A stretch of 41,589 nucleotides of DNA from Thermoplasmata archaeon (GTDB lineage Archaea; Thermoplasmatota; Thermoplasmata; Lutacidiplasmatales; UBA184), in NCBI GenBank assembly GCA_027315455.1, contig DAHUXZ010000019.1, positions 1 through 41,589 of the forward strand, in the 5' to 3' direction. The translations under genes and the position numbers were made by a program. Positions within the stretch are counted from its first letter, which is position 1; every line of letters starts with the position of its first letter. The notes below the pieces were generated by a model. That model saw only the letters and a list, made by a program, of their open reading frames with translations. It was not told the DNA's origin and made no database searches. Of the stretch, positions 16,142 through 24,231 are shown in pieces.

Positions 16142-17323
16142 ATGACCCAGATCGTGATGTCCGGCAACTCCGCCCAGTCGTACGCGGCCCTGCTGGCCCG
16201 GGTCCAGGTCATCGCGGCGTACCCGATCACTCCCCAGACCACCATCGTGGAGAAGCTCGCGGAGTTCGTCGCCAACGGGCGGCTCGCGGCCCAATACCTT
16301 CAGGTCGAGTCCGAGCACAGCGCCCTCCAGAGCGTCGTCAGCGCCTCGGCGCTCGGCGCGCGGACCTACACCGCCACCTCCAGCCAGGGGCTCCTTCTCA
16401 TGCACGAGGTCCTGCACTGGGCCTCCGGGCTCCGGGTGCCGGTCGTGATGGGCGTGGTCAACCGCGCCGTCGCTCCCCCCTGGTCGATCGGGGCGGACCA
16501 CGCCGACACCATCGCCCAGCGGGACACGGGATGGATCCAGTTCTACGCAGAAAGCAACCAGGAGGTGCTCGACACGGTCCTCGAGGCCTACCGCATCGCC
16601 GAGGACCCCGCCGTGCGCCTGCCCGCGATGGTGACCGAGGATGCGTTCTACCTCTCCCACACCGTCGAGCCGGTCGACGTGCCCTCCGCCGAGACCGTCG
16701 ACGCGTTCCTTCCGGCCCGCGAGGTCCGCGCGATCCTCGTCCCGGGAGTACCGGCCCGGCTCGGCTCGTTCACCGGCCCCATCGAGTACGTCGGGTTCCG
16801 CCGGGACGTGGCGCGGGCGATGGAGCGCGTCCTTCCGACCCTGGCCGCGGTCGAGGAGGATTACGCCCGACGCACGGGACGCGACCACGGCGGTCCCCTG
16901 CCGACCTACCGGACGGAGGACGCCGACGCCGTGCTCCTCACGATGGGCACGGCCACCACGACGGCGCGCGCCGTAATCGATGCCCTGCGCGAGGAGGGCC
17001 ACCGGGTCGGCCTCGCGAAGCTGCGCGTATTCCGTCCGTTCCCCGTCGAGGCGGTCCGGGCCCTGGCCGCCTCCGTGGACCGCATCGGGGTCCTCGACCG
17101 CTCGTTCACCTTCGGCCCCACCGGCGCGGCCGCGATGGAGGTCCGCTCCGCGCTCTACGACGCGTCCCCCCGGCCGCTCGTCTCGGACTTCGTCGCCGGC
17201 ATCGGCGGCCGCGACATCACGCCCGAGGCGATCACGCGCATGTTCGCCCTTCTCGAAGGTCCTGAGCCACCCGAGCTGACCTGGATCGACCTCGCGGCAC
17301 CGGAGGCGAGCGCCGATGGTTAA
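16142..17323 (+). CDS. porA: 2-oxoacid:ferredoxin oxidoreductase, alpha subunit
   Basis: A 393-residue alpha subunit. It shows AAYPITPQT, a signature of the domain that completes the active site with beta, then ESEHSALQSVVSASALGAR and ATSSQGLLLMHEVL, all typical of PorA/VorA. The C-terminal half carries the transketolase C-like domain (LTMGTATTTAR, LRVFRPFP). I chose ATG 16142 because GGAGG at 16127-16131 is about 10 bp upstream. A GTG at 16133 in frame overlaps the preceding stop but sits too near that site. It overlaps the beta gene by 8 bp. Pyruvate is the likeliest substrate; branched-chain 2-oxoacids remain possible. Confidence 0.92.
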   Translation: MTQIVMSGNSAQSYAALLARVQVIAAYPITPQTTIVEKLAEFVANGRLAAQYLQVESEHSALQSVVSASALGARTYTATSSQGLLLMHEVLHWASGLRVPVVMGVVNRAVAPPWSIGADHADTIAQRDTGWIQFYAESNQEVLDTVLEAYRIAEDPAVRLPAMVTEDAFYLSHTVEPVDVPSAETVDAFLPAREVRAILVPGVPARLGSFTGPIEYVGFRRDVARAMERVLPTLAAVEEDYARRTGRDHGGPLPTYRTEDADAVLLTMGTATTTARAVIDALREEGHRVGLAKLRVFRPFPVEAVRALAASVDRIGVLDRSFTFGPTGAAAMEVRSALYDASPRPLVSDFVAGIGGRDITPEAITRMFALLEGPEPPELTWIDLAAPEASADG

Positions 17324-18275
17324 GCTCACGATCCCGGCGACCGAGCTCGTCCGCCCCGGCCACGCGGCGTGCCCGGGCTGTGGGCCGGCGCTCGCGATGC
17401 GGCTGCTCCTCAAGGGGCTGGGGCCGCGCACCGTCCTTTCGATGCCCGCGTGCTGCTGGACCGTGATCGCGACCCCGTATCCCACGACGGCCCTCGGCGT
17501 CGCGCTCCTCGACAACCCGATCGAATCGACCGGTGCGTCGATCTCGGGGATCCGGGCGGCCGTCGACGCCCTCGCCATCCCGGACGTGACGGTCGTGGGC
17601 TTCGCCGGCGATGGCGGCACCGCGGACATCGGTCTCCAGGCCCTGAGCGGAATGCTCGAGCGGAGGACGAACGCGATCTACGTGATGTACGACAACGAGG
17701 CGTACATGAACACCGGCATCCAGCGCAGCGGAGCGACCCCCGAGGGGGCGTGGACGACGACGACCCCGGTGGGCGGCGCCGGCCGCGGCAAGCCCGAGCG
17801 GAAGAAGGACATCATGGGGATCGTCCTCGCCCATCGCCCCGTTTATGCCGCCACCCTCAACCCGTCGTTCCCGGAGGATTTCGTGCGGAAGGCAGCGAAG
17901 GCGCGGGAGATCGCGGGTCCGCGCTTCCTCCATGTCTTCGCTCCCTGCCCCCCCGGCTGGCGGTACTCGTCGGAGGAGACGATCGAGATCGGCCGACTGG
18001 CGACGGACACCGGCGTCTTCCCGCTCTACGAGGTAGCGGACGGTCACCTGCGGCTCACGCGCCGGCTCTCCTCCCTCAAGCCCATCGGGGAGTACCTCGG
18101 CCGCCAGGGCCGGTACGCCCACCTCACTCCCGAGGAGCGGGCGCGCCTCCAGGCCGAGGTCCGCTCGGGGTGGGAACGGATCCTGCGTGAGGACGCCTCC
18201 GGCTCACCCGGCGGCCCCTTCTCGAGCCGCAGTTCGCACGCTGCCACAAAGGGTGACACCGTCGAGGCGGCTTGA
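17316..18275 (+). CDS. porB: 2-oxoacid:ferredoxin oxidoreductase, beta subunit (thiamine diphosphate-binding)
   Basis: A 319-residue beta subunit that binds thiamine diphosphate and a [4Fe-4S] cluster. The N-terminal CPGCGPA and ACCW cysteines are cluster ligands. GDGGTADIGLQ begins the ThDP-Mg motif, which ends in MYDNEAYMNTG. RSGATPEGAWTTTTPVG follows, as in pyruvate synthase beta chains. The ATG at 17316 overlaps the alpha stop in ATGGTTAA, so translation is coupled. After the usual end (near GRYAHLTPEERA) the protein has a short Ser/Gly-rich tail. It closes the gamma-delta, alpha, beta operon. Confidence 0.93.
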   Translation: MVKLTIPATELVRPGHAACPGCGPALAMRLLLKGLGPRTVLSMPACCWTVIATPYPTTALGVALLDNPIESTGASISGIRAAVDALAIPDVTVVGFAGDGGTADIGLQALSGMLERRTNAIYVMYDNEAYMNTGIQRSGATPEGAWTTTTPVGGAGRGKPERKKDIMGIVLAHRPVYAATLNPSFPEDFVRKAAKAREIAGPRFLHVFAPCPPGWRYSSEETIEIGRLATDTGVFPLYEVADGHLRLTRRLSSLKPIGEYLGRQGRYAHLTPEERARLQAEVRSGWERILREDASGSPGGPFSSRSSHAATKGDTVEAA

Positions 18276-18285
18276 CTGCCCGTCT

Positions 18286-18293
18286 CAAATAGA
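18286..18293 (+). promoter_or_regulatory. TATA-like box before a secreted-protein gene
   Basis: CAAATAGA lies about 42 bp before ATG 18332, in the 56-bp gap after the oxidoreductase operon. The spacing implies a leader of roughly 15 nt. Confidence 0.4.
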
Positions 18294-18331
18294 CCCAGCC
18301 AGGTCTCGACGCGGTTTTCGGGGGCCGCGAC

Positions 18332-19495
18332 ATGGAAGCGAAGATGGGCTGGGGAACGCGTGCGATAGTGGTGGCCACTCTCGGGGTGCTGATGCTCTCG
18401 GCGTTCGGGTTCGCGATGACCGGGGCGTCGGCCCCGCCGGCCGGCACCGGGTCGTCGTTCGCCGTGAGCGGGGGGAGCTCGGGCGGCTGCCCGGCGTCGA
18501 ACGCCATCGGCAACTTTGCGCAAGCCCCGAGCGTCGGCGCGTCCGTCGCGAAGGGCGCCTTGACGTGGACCTACTACTTCCGTTCGGCCGACCTCTCGCC
18601 GTCGAACGGGGTCCCCGGCCTCATCCAGTACTGTGTCTATCCGTCGGGCACGCTCCCCAACTCGACGACGGTCTCCGCCACCGGTGCCGACGGGAGCGCC
18701 TTCACGGCGGTCGCGGCGATCCACCAAGGCTACTTCGGGTTCTCGCGCGCGAACGGCGACCCGAGCAACCTCCCGCTCGACGGGAGCCCCCACGTGCTCA
18801 TGGGGACCGCGACCTGGACCTACGGGGCACCGACCGCGCAGACGATCCTCCTCCACATCAACGACCCCGCGACCTGCCGGGCCCTCTACGGTGGCTGGCC
18901 CTCGACGTGCTTCGTCTACCCCCGGGGCTGGCTGACGCCGCTCTGCGACGGCGCGCCGGCGTGCAAGTCGGCCACGGTCGCCGAGGCAACGTCGACGAAC
19001 CCGCTGACGGCCCCGGCGAACACCACCCTCCACGTCGAGTACACGATCACGGTCGTGAACCAGCCGTCGAACAACTTCGACATGGAGTTCCTCCCGCTGG
19101 CCGTTCCCCCGGGCACCTCCTGGACCGGGCTCCGGGACGCCTTCACCTGCTTCCTGTCGCTCGACTCGACCGGCAGCCCCGGTGCGAACGGCATCTACTC
19201 CAACTACCAGGGCAGCGGGCTCGATCTCAGGATGAGCACGGGGAACCCCTCGCCGGGCTGCCTGTTGCCGCGCCTCGAGATGAACGTCTCGTCGACGGCG
19301 CTGGTCCTGCATCCGGGCGACTCGCTCACGGTCACCATCGACATGGTCACGAACGGAGGCCTCGTGGCCCACGGTGGACCGGAGCACGGGGGGCTCTACT
19401 GCCTCAACAAGGGGGTCACCGTCCGCTGGTACGAGACCGACGACGCGATGATCCACAACTACCGGACCGCGGACGTCGACATGGTGGTGGCGTAG
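18332..19495 (+). CDS. Secreted protein of unknown function
   Basis: A 387-residue exported protein I do not recognise. Residues about 8-32 form a signal sequence (AIVVATLGVLMLSAFGFAM, then ASA as possible cleavage). The mature part is rich in Ser, Thr, Gly and aromatic residues with predicted beta strands (ALTWTYYF, TLHVEYTITVVNQ, SLTVTIDMVTNGG) and about eight cysteines, some in close pairs that could form disulfides. There is no C-terminal membrane helix, so it is probably released or held by partners. It stands alone between the oxidoreductase operon and the riboflavin gene, with its own TATA-like box. Confidence 0.7.
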   Translation: MEAKMGWGTRAIVVATLGVLMLSAFGFAMTGASAPPAGTGSSFAVSGGSSGGCPASNAIGNFAQAPSVGASVAKGALTWTYYFRSADLSPSNGVPGLIQYCVYPSGTLPNSTTVSATGADGSAFTAVAAIHQGYFGFSRANGDPSNLPLDGSPHVLMGTATWTYGAPTAQTILLHINDPATCRALYGGWPSTCFVYPRGWLTPLCDGAPACKSATVAEATSTNPLTAPANTTLHVEYTITVVNQPSNNFDMEFLPLAVPPGTSWTGLRDAFTCFLSLDSTGSPGANGIYSNYQGSGLDLRMSTGNPSPGCLLPRLEMNVSSTALVLHPGDSLTVTIDMVTNGGLVAHGGPEHGGLYCLNKGVTVRWYETDDAMIHNYRTADVDMVVA

Positions 19496-19619
19496 GTCGA
19501 CCGTCCTCCCCCCGCTGTGCCGTCGCGGGGGGCCGCCGGCCCGCCGCCCCGGTGGCGCGAGGGCCACCGCTGGGCTTTTGGGCGGCGCGGCGGTGGCCCG
19601 CGGGACGGAGCGCCGCGCG

Positions 19620-20360
19620 ATGGGACTCACGCAGCCGACGATCGAGGAGCTCCTTCGCTCGAGCGCCGGTCACGACTGCACCGACCGCGGGGGGGTGTGC
19701 GTCCGCATCGTCGCGGTCGCCCAGCTTCCGACCCGGTTCGGGGAGTTCCAGGTCGTCGCGTTCCACAGCCCGACGGACCGCAAGGAGCACGCCGCCCTCG
19801 TGCACGGGGATATCTGCGGCAAGACCCAGGTGCCGGTACGGCTCCACAGCGAATGCCTCACCGGTGACGTGTTCGGGTCCCTGCGCTGCGACTGCCGCGA
19901 GCAGCTCGAGCTCGCGCTCCGGGAGATCGGGCGGATGGAGACCGGGGTGATCCTCTATCTGCGCCAGGAGGGCCGCGGGATCGGATTCGCCAACAAGATC
20001 CGCGCCTACCAGCTGCAGGAGTCGGGTCTCGACACGATCCAGGCGAACGAGGCGCTCGGGTTCCGGGCCGATGAGCGGGACTACGCCGTCGCGGCGCACA
20101 TGCTCCATTCGCTCAACGTCCGCTCGATCCGGCTCATGTCCAACAACCCGGCGAAGATCGCCGACCTCCGTGCCCACGGGGTCCGCGTCGACGGGCGGAT
20201 CCCCATCGAGGTCCCCCCGAACCCGTACAACCGGCGCTACCTGGAGACGAAGCGCCTCAAGGCCGGGCACCTTCTCTCCCCGGAAGGCCAGCGCGTGGTG
20301 ATCTCCGAGCAGATCGACAGCGCGGACGTGGCGCCGGCCGAGCCCTCCTCGACCGAATAG
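19620..20360 (+). CDS. ribA: GTP cyclohydrolase II
   Basis: Catalyses the first step of bacterial-type riboflavin synthesis: GTP to 2,5-diamino-6-ribosylamino-4-pyrimidinone phosphate, formate and pyrophosphate. The 246-residue protein carries the zinc site (Cys79 in HSECLTGD, Cys90 and Cys92 in RCDC), the catalytic LRQEGRGIG loop, and the LMSNNPAKI substrate motif. There is no fused RibB domain. ATG 19620 was chosen: GGAG lies about 12 bp upstream, and a GTG at 19578 adds only a low-complexity stretch. Most archaea use the unrelated GTP cyclohydrolase III (ArfA), so a RibA here suggests transfer or a lineage-specific choice. A RibD-type reductase lies 645 bp away in convergent orientation. 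Confidence 0.93.
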   Translation: MGLTQPTIEELLRSSAGHDCTDRGGVCVRIVAVAQLPTRFGEFQVVAFHSPTDRKEHAALVHGDICGKTQVPVRLHSECLTGDVFGSLRCDCREQLELALREIGRMETGVILYLRQEGRGIGFANKIRAYQLQESGLDTIQANEALGFRADERDYAVAAHMLHSLNVRSIRLMSNNPAKIADLRAHGVRVDGRIPIEVPPNPYNRRYLETKRLKAGHLLSPEGQRVVISEQIDSADVAPAEPSSTE

Positions 20361-21005
20361 CGGCGACCCATCGCGCACTCCCCGGGCGATTCGATCGACC
20401 GGGTCACCGGGGCGAGCATGGTGCCCAGATTTGGAAACGACTGCCGAATCCCCTTCCGCGGGCTCCCCCGGTGTCGAGGGCGATGGCCGCTGCGGACCGG
20501 AGCCGCCGCCCCTGAACCGTGCCGCTGCTCGCCCTCCCATGGTGGGTGATCCGGATCTGGCCGCGTTCTTCCACGCCATCACCGCCACCGCCCCGGCCTA
20601 GACCCGGGGGATCGGTCACGGCACCGGCACGGCCGACCGTACCGGCTCATTGCTGGCCCGGGCCGCCGCGGCGCCCGCCGGCGTCGCCCCGCCCCGTTCT
20701 GTCCTCGGCGTCGCGGGTAGTGGCGCCGACCCGGACGGGGTCATCTCCTCGGTCCTCGACCCGCCGACGCGCGTTCGGTTCCGGTGGGGGCAGACCCCCC
20801 AGCGCACCCGGACTTGGCGGTCGTCGCCGTTACGGCGCGGCGATCGACGGACGGGCCATCCGCTTGCTCGCGTCCAGGCTACGGGGATCGGGGGTCGAGC
20901 GATCCGAGGGGCCGCTCTCCGCGCTCCTCGCCCACCGGGCGTACTACGGTGACCGCCCCCGAGGGAAAGAAAGCCGCCCCGGCGTACGCCGCCGGCGGTG
21001 CGTGA
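20361..21005. other. 645-bp stretch without a convincing gene
   Basis: This lies between convergent ribA and the RibD-type reductase. Short frames exist on both strands (for example one ending in GDPDLAAFFHAITATAPA at 20601), but none has a recognisable domain, start signal and length together. It may hold a decayed gene. I see no RNA gene or repeat. Confidence 0.4.
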
Positions 21006-21911
21006 TCAGCCGGGGGATACCCGCTCGCCGGGGAAGCCGTAGCGGAGGAAGAGGTGGTCGCCCGCTCGCCGGACCGAGCGGAGCGCGCCCCACATCGGCC
21101 GATCCGGGGCGAGCGCATGGCCCGCGACGATCCCCGGCCGGTCCGAGCGGCCGTCCCTTCCGGCCACCTGTGGGGCGACCGTGAGGAACAGCTCGTCCAG
21201 GACCCGCGCGGCCAGCATCTCCCCCAGCAGATGCGGGCCGCCCTCGACGAGGACGCGGCGCACCGGCGGACGGGGGGGGATCGCGCCCAGGATCTCGGCC
21301 GCCGGGATCGAGGTTCCGCCGGCGGCCGTCGCCACGGCGATCCTACGCTCCGAATCGGATCCGGCCAGGGTGGCCGCCCCCGCTCGGGTCGTGACGACGA
21401 GGACCGGGGCCTCGTCGCCCCGGAACAGCGGGGCCGTGGGATCGAGATCCCCCCGGGCGCTGACGATGACGGTCAAGGGGGCCGGTGGCATCCCGAGACG
21501 TTCGCGCAGCTCGGAGTAGGCCGCGCGCAACGGAGGGAAGGCCCGGGCGGCCGTCCACCGGTGTCGCGGCGAGGCGCGCACGGTTCCGGCGCCGACGACC
21601 ACCACATCGGCGACGGCCCGGAGCAGGCCGAGGATCATGCGATCGTGCGGGCTTGCCCCGGTGACCTCCCCGCCCCCCACCGCCCCGGGCGAGGGGAACG
21701 CCGCGACCCCGTCGATGGTCGAGGCGAAGCTGGCCAGAACGCGGGGCCGCCCCGCGGGGGGCGGGAACCGCAGTACCCCATAGAGTTCGGCGAGGGGCAG
21801 GGGGAGCGGGAGCGGGTCCCCTTCGGTCGCATCGAAGAGCGTCTCGAGGGGCGCGAGCGGGGTGGGGATACCCGCCCGCGCCGGGTCGTTCGGCGACGGC
21901 CCACCGGCCAT
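21006..21911 (-). CDS. RibD C-terminal-type (dihydrofolate reductase-like) pyrimidine reductase
   Basis: A 301-residue protein with the RibD_C/dihydrofolate-reductase-like fold, likely reducing the ribosyl side chain in riboflavin synthesis with NADPH. Characteristic segments: VLASFASTIDGVAA at the start of the domain, SPHDRMILGLLRAVADVVVVGAGTVR with the cofactor loop, and VEGGPHLLGEML near the C terminus, followed by LDELFLTVAPQVAG. The zinc deaminase domain of bacterial RibD is absent. The first about 65 residues are unlike the family core. ATG 21911 is chosen because the frame upstream of it is low-complexity. Some members of this fold are actinobacterial-type deazaflavin or general reductases, so the exact role is inferred from ribA next door. 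Confidence 0.8.
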   Translation of the reverse strand: MAGGPSPNDPARAGIPTPLAPLETLFDATEGDPLPLPLPLAELYGVLRFPPPAGRPRVLASFASTIDGVAAFPSPGAVGGGEVTGASPHDRMILGLLRAVADVVVVGAGTVRASPRHRWTAARAFPPLRAAYSELRERLGMPPAPLTVIVSARGDLDPTAPLFRGDEAPVLVVTTRAGAATLAGSDSERRIAVATAAGGTSIPAAEILGAIPPRPPVRRVLVEGGPHLLGEMLAARVLDELFLTVAPQVAGRDGRSDRPGIVAGHALAPDRPMWGALRSVRRAGDHLFLRYGFPGERVSPG

Positions 21912-22071
21912 GGTCCGGGAGCGCCGGGCCCGTAGATGAAGGCGCGGCCTCCGGACCAGCCGTGTCGGGGGAGGCCCCCCGTCGCCCGGGGGGGGAGAAC
22001 GGCGGCGGGCAGGTGAATCCCGGTTGACGGGGAGATTACCCTCGTCGGAGGCCACCGGAAGACTCGATCCC

Positions 22072-22656
22072 ATGAACGACCAACGCTGGTTCAACCTTGC
22101 CGCCGCCCTCATCGCCGTGGCGGTCACGGTGGGGGCGCTGGCGGTCGTCGCGCTCGCCCCGGCCCCCGCGACCCCCACCCCATCGGCGGCCCCCAATCCC
22201 TCGATCCCCACCACCTACCGGACGCTCACCATCACCCTCGACCCAGCCTCGGGCCAGTACAACTACAATGTCCGCTCGCTCTCGGTGCCCCTCCACGAGC
22301 GGGTCGTGTTCACGATCACTAACTACGACCCTGCCACGGCCCGGCTGCCGACCCCGTCCGATGCCCAGGTCACGGGGACCTACGGCGGTCCGATGACCCT
22401 CCAGAGCCCCGCCGGGGCTAGCCAGGTCGCCCAGTTGCCGGCCGGGGACGTGAGCCACACCTTCTCGATGTCGGACGCGTACTACGCCCTCAACGTTCCG
22501 ATCCCGCCGGCCGCGAACGCGGTGACCCCCTCGCAGGTCACCTTTGCCGTGGTCTTCGACACCCCGGGCGTCTACACCTGGGGATGCGTCGTCCTCTGCT
22601 TCGATGCGGGGATGGGGACCGCGGACTCGATGTACGGCTCCATGACGGTGGGCTAG
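22072..22656 (+). CDS. Membrane-anchored cupredoxin-like protein
   Basis: A 194-residue exported protein with an N-terminal membrane anchor (about 8-30), a short Pro/Thr-rich spacer and one cupredoxin-like beta domain. The strand YRTLTITLDP, a His in DVSHTFSM, and the C-terminal VYTWGCVVLCFDAG then MYGSMTV follow the arrangement of blue-copper and CuA-like domains. Cys172 and Cys176 form a CxxxC as in CuA, but the usual following His is not seen. It may carry electrons outside the membrane or bind copper. ATG 22072 precedes the anchor helix directly; the frame extends 16 residues further without a better start. Function and copper type are inferred. Confidence 0.65.
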   Translation: MNDQRWFNLAAALIAVAVTVGALAVVALAPAPATPTPSAAPNPSIPTTYRTLTITLDPASGQYNYNVRSLSVPLHERVVFTITNYDPATARLPTPSDAQVTGTYGGPMTLQSPAGASQVAQLPAGDVSHTFSMSDAYYALNVPIPPAANAVTPSQVTFAVVFDTPGVYTWGCVVLCFDAGMGTADSMYGSMTVG

Positions 22657-22719
22657 CGCCGTCCCATTCCCGCCCGCCCCACGAGCGCCGGCCCCGCCGC
22701 CCGGGCGGGGAGGCGAAAC

Positions 22720-22726
22720 CCTATAG
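22720..22726 (+). promoter_or_regulatory. TATA box of a DHA2-type transporter gene
   Basis: CCTATAG is centred about 26-27 bp before the GTG at 22750, predicting a leaderless transcript that begins at a GTG codon. Confidence 0.55.
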
Positions 22727-22749
22727 GAGCGGTCGGGGCGGGGGCCACC

Positions 22750-24231
22750 GTGGCCCCCGAGTCCGCGACCGCCCCGACCCCGCCCGCGCGCCCGTCCCCC
22801 CACGAGAACGGGGTCCTCCTCCTCGTCACGCTCGGCACCCTGATGGTCTCCGTCGACTCGACCATCGTGATCCTGGCGCTGCCGACGATGGCGCGGGAGC
22901 TCGTCTCGCCCCTCGACACCGTCATCTGGACCATCCTGGTCTACCTGCTGATCACGGCGGTCCTCACGACCCAGGCCGGTCGGCTCGGCGACATGCTCGG
23001 CCGCGGCCGGATCTACAACGCCGGCTTCGCCCTGTTCACGATCGGCTCCGGCCTCTCCGGATTCGCTCCCACCGCGGAGTTCCTCATCGCCGCCCGTGCC
23101 GTCCAGGCGATCGGGGGCGCGGTGATCTTCGCGAACGGCGGGGCGCTGATCGCGCACGTCTTCCCGCCCGAGCGCCGCGGCCGGCCGTTCGGGTTCCTCG
23201 TCTTCGGGTGGAGCGTCGGGGCGATCCTCGGCGTCCTCCTCGGCGGCGTGATCACGACGACCCTGGGCTGGCGCTACAACTTCCTCATCAACCTCCCGAT
23301 CGGGGTCGGGGCGGTCCTCCTCGGGCTGAGGACCCTCCCCCGGGGCGACCGGGAGCGGGTGCACTTCGACCTGCCCGGGTTCGTGCTGTTCTCGGCGGCC
23401 CTCGTGGGGATCTGCTACGGCACCATCGAGATCGCGGCCATCGGAGCGACCGCGATGAACGCCGCCCTCGTCGCGGTGGGGCTCGTCCTGCTCGCCGCGT
23501 TCGTGGCCGTCGAGCTGCGCGTCGCGCGGCCGATGCTCGAGCTCCGCGAGTTCCGTCAGCGCCTCCTCGGCTTCTCGCTCGCCGCGAGCTTCCTCCAGGC
23601 GCTCGGGTACCTCGCGGTCGTCTTCCTGCTCACGATGTACCTCCAAGGACTCCGCGGGCTCTCCCCCCTCGATGCCTCGGTCCTCCTCGTCCCGGGCTAT
23701 CTCGTCGGGGCGGTCGCCGGACCGTTCATGGGCCGGCAGGTCGACCGGGTGGGACCCCGCGCGCTGGCCACGGGCGGGATCGTGCTGATGATGGCGGCGG
23801 TCCTCGCCTACGCCGCGCTGTCGCTCGACGCCTGGCTCGGCTGGGTCCCGGTCATCTCCATCGTGAGCGGGGTCGGGGGCGGAATGTTCTGGCCCGCGAA
23901 CAACACCGCGATCATGAGCCAAGCCTCGCCGCGCACGTTCGGCGCGGTGAGCGGCCTGCGGGCGACGCTGTCGAACATGGGCACGCTGTTGAGCTTCGTT
24001 CTCACGCTGTCCATCGCCTCCGCGAGCGTCCCGCGGTACGTCGCCTACGAGGTCTTCCTCGGGACGACGAACCTCATCGGCGGGATCGGGGTCACGTTCC
24101 TCACGGGGATCCACGCGGCGCTCTACGGCTCGGCCGCGATCCTGGGCCTGGCCGCGCTCTTCTCCTGGGCCCGGGGGCGGCCGCCGACCGGGCCGCCGGT
24201 CCCCGCTCCCTTGGGGTCGGCTAGTCGCTGA
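22750..24231 (+). CDS. MFS multidrug exporter, DHA2 (14-helix, EmrB/QacA-like) family
   Basis: A 493-residue proton-coupled exporter with about 14 hydrophobic helices. Motif A appears as GRLGDMLGRGR after helix 2, helix 1 holds VSVDSTIVILALPTMA (motif D1, typical of drug:H+ antiporter 2), and motif C-like glycines (GWSVGAILGVLLGG) lie in helix 5. These place it with EmrB, QacA and LfrA relatives, which export hydrophobic drugs, dyes or metabolites. The GTG start is fixed by a TATA box 26 bp upstream. It converges on a second DHA2-like transporter on the minus strand; the two genes even overlap by 11 bp at their 3' ends. Confidence 0.88.
   Translation: MAPESATAPTPPARPSPHENGVLLLVTLGTLMVSVDSTIVILALPTMARELVSPLDTVIWTILVYLLITAVLTTQAGRLGDMLGRGRIYNAGFALFTIGSGLSGFAPTAEFLIAARAVQAIGGAVIFANGGALIAHVFPPERRGRPFGFLVFGWSVGAILGVLLGGVITTTLGWRYNFLINLPIGVGAVLLGLRTLPRGDRERVHFDLPGFVLFSAALVGICYGTIEIAAIGATAMNAALVAVGLVLLAAFVAVELRVARPMLELREFRQRLLGFSLAASFLQALGYLAVVFLLTMYLQGLRGLSPLDASVLLVPGYLVGAVAGPFMGRQVDRVGPRALATGGIVLMMAAVLAYAALSLDAWLGWVPVISIVSGVGGGMFWPANNTAIMSQASPRTFGAVSGLRATLSNMGTLLSFVLTLSIASASVPRYVAYEVFLGTTNLIGGIGVTFLTGIHAALYGSAAILGLAALFSWARGRPPTGPPVPAPLGSASR

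Noticed and set aside
20431-20601. Possible 56-residue plus-strand protein ending in AAFFHAITATAPA
   Set aside because: Only a TTG start, Pro/Gly-rich beginning, no ribosome site and no family; too weak to list as a gene.
22036-24114. 692-residue minus-strand frame opposite the cupredoxin and MFS gene
   Set aside because: Almost entirely Arg, Asp, Glu and Gly; antisense shadow of membrane-protein codons.
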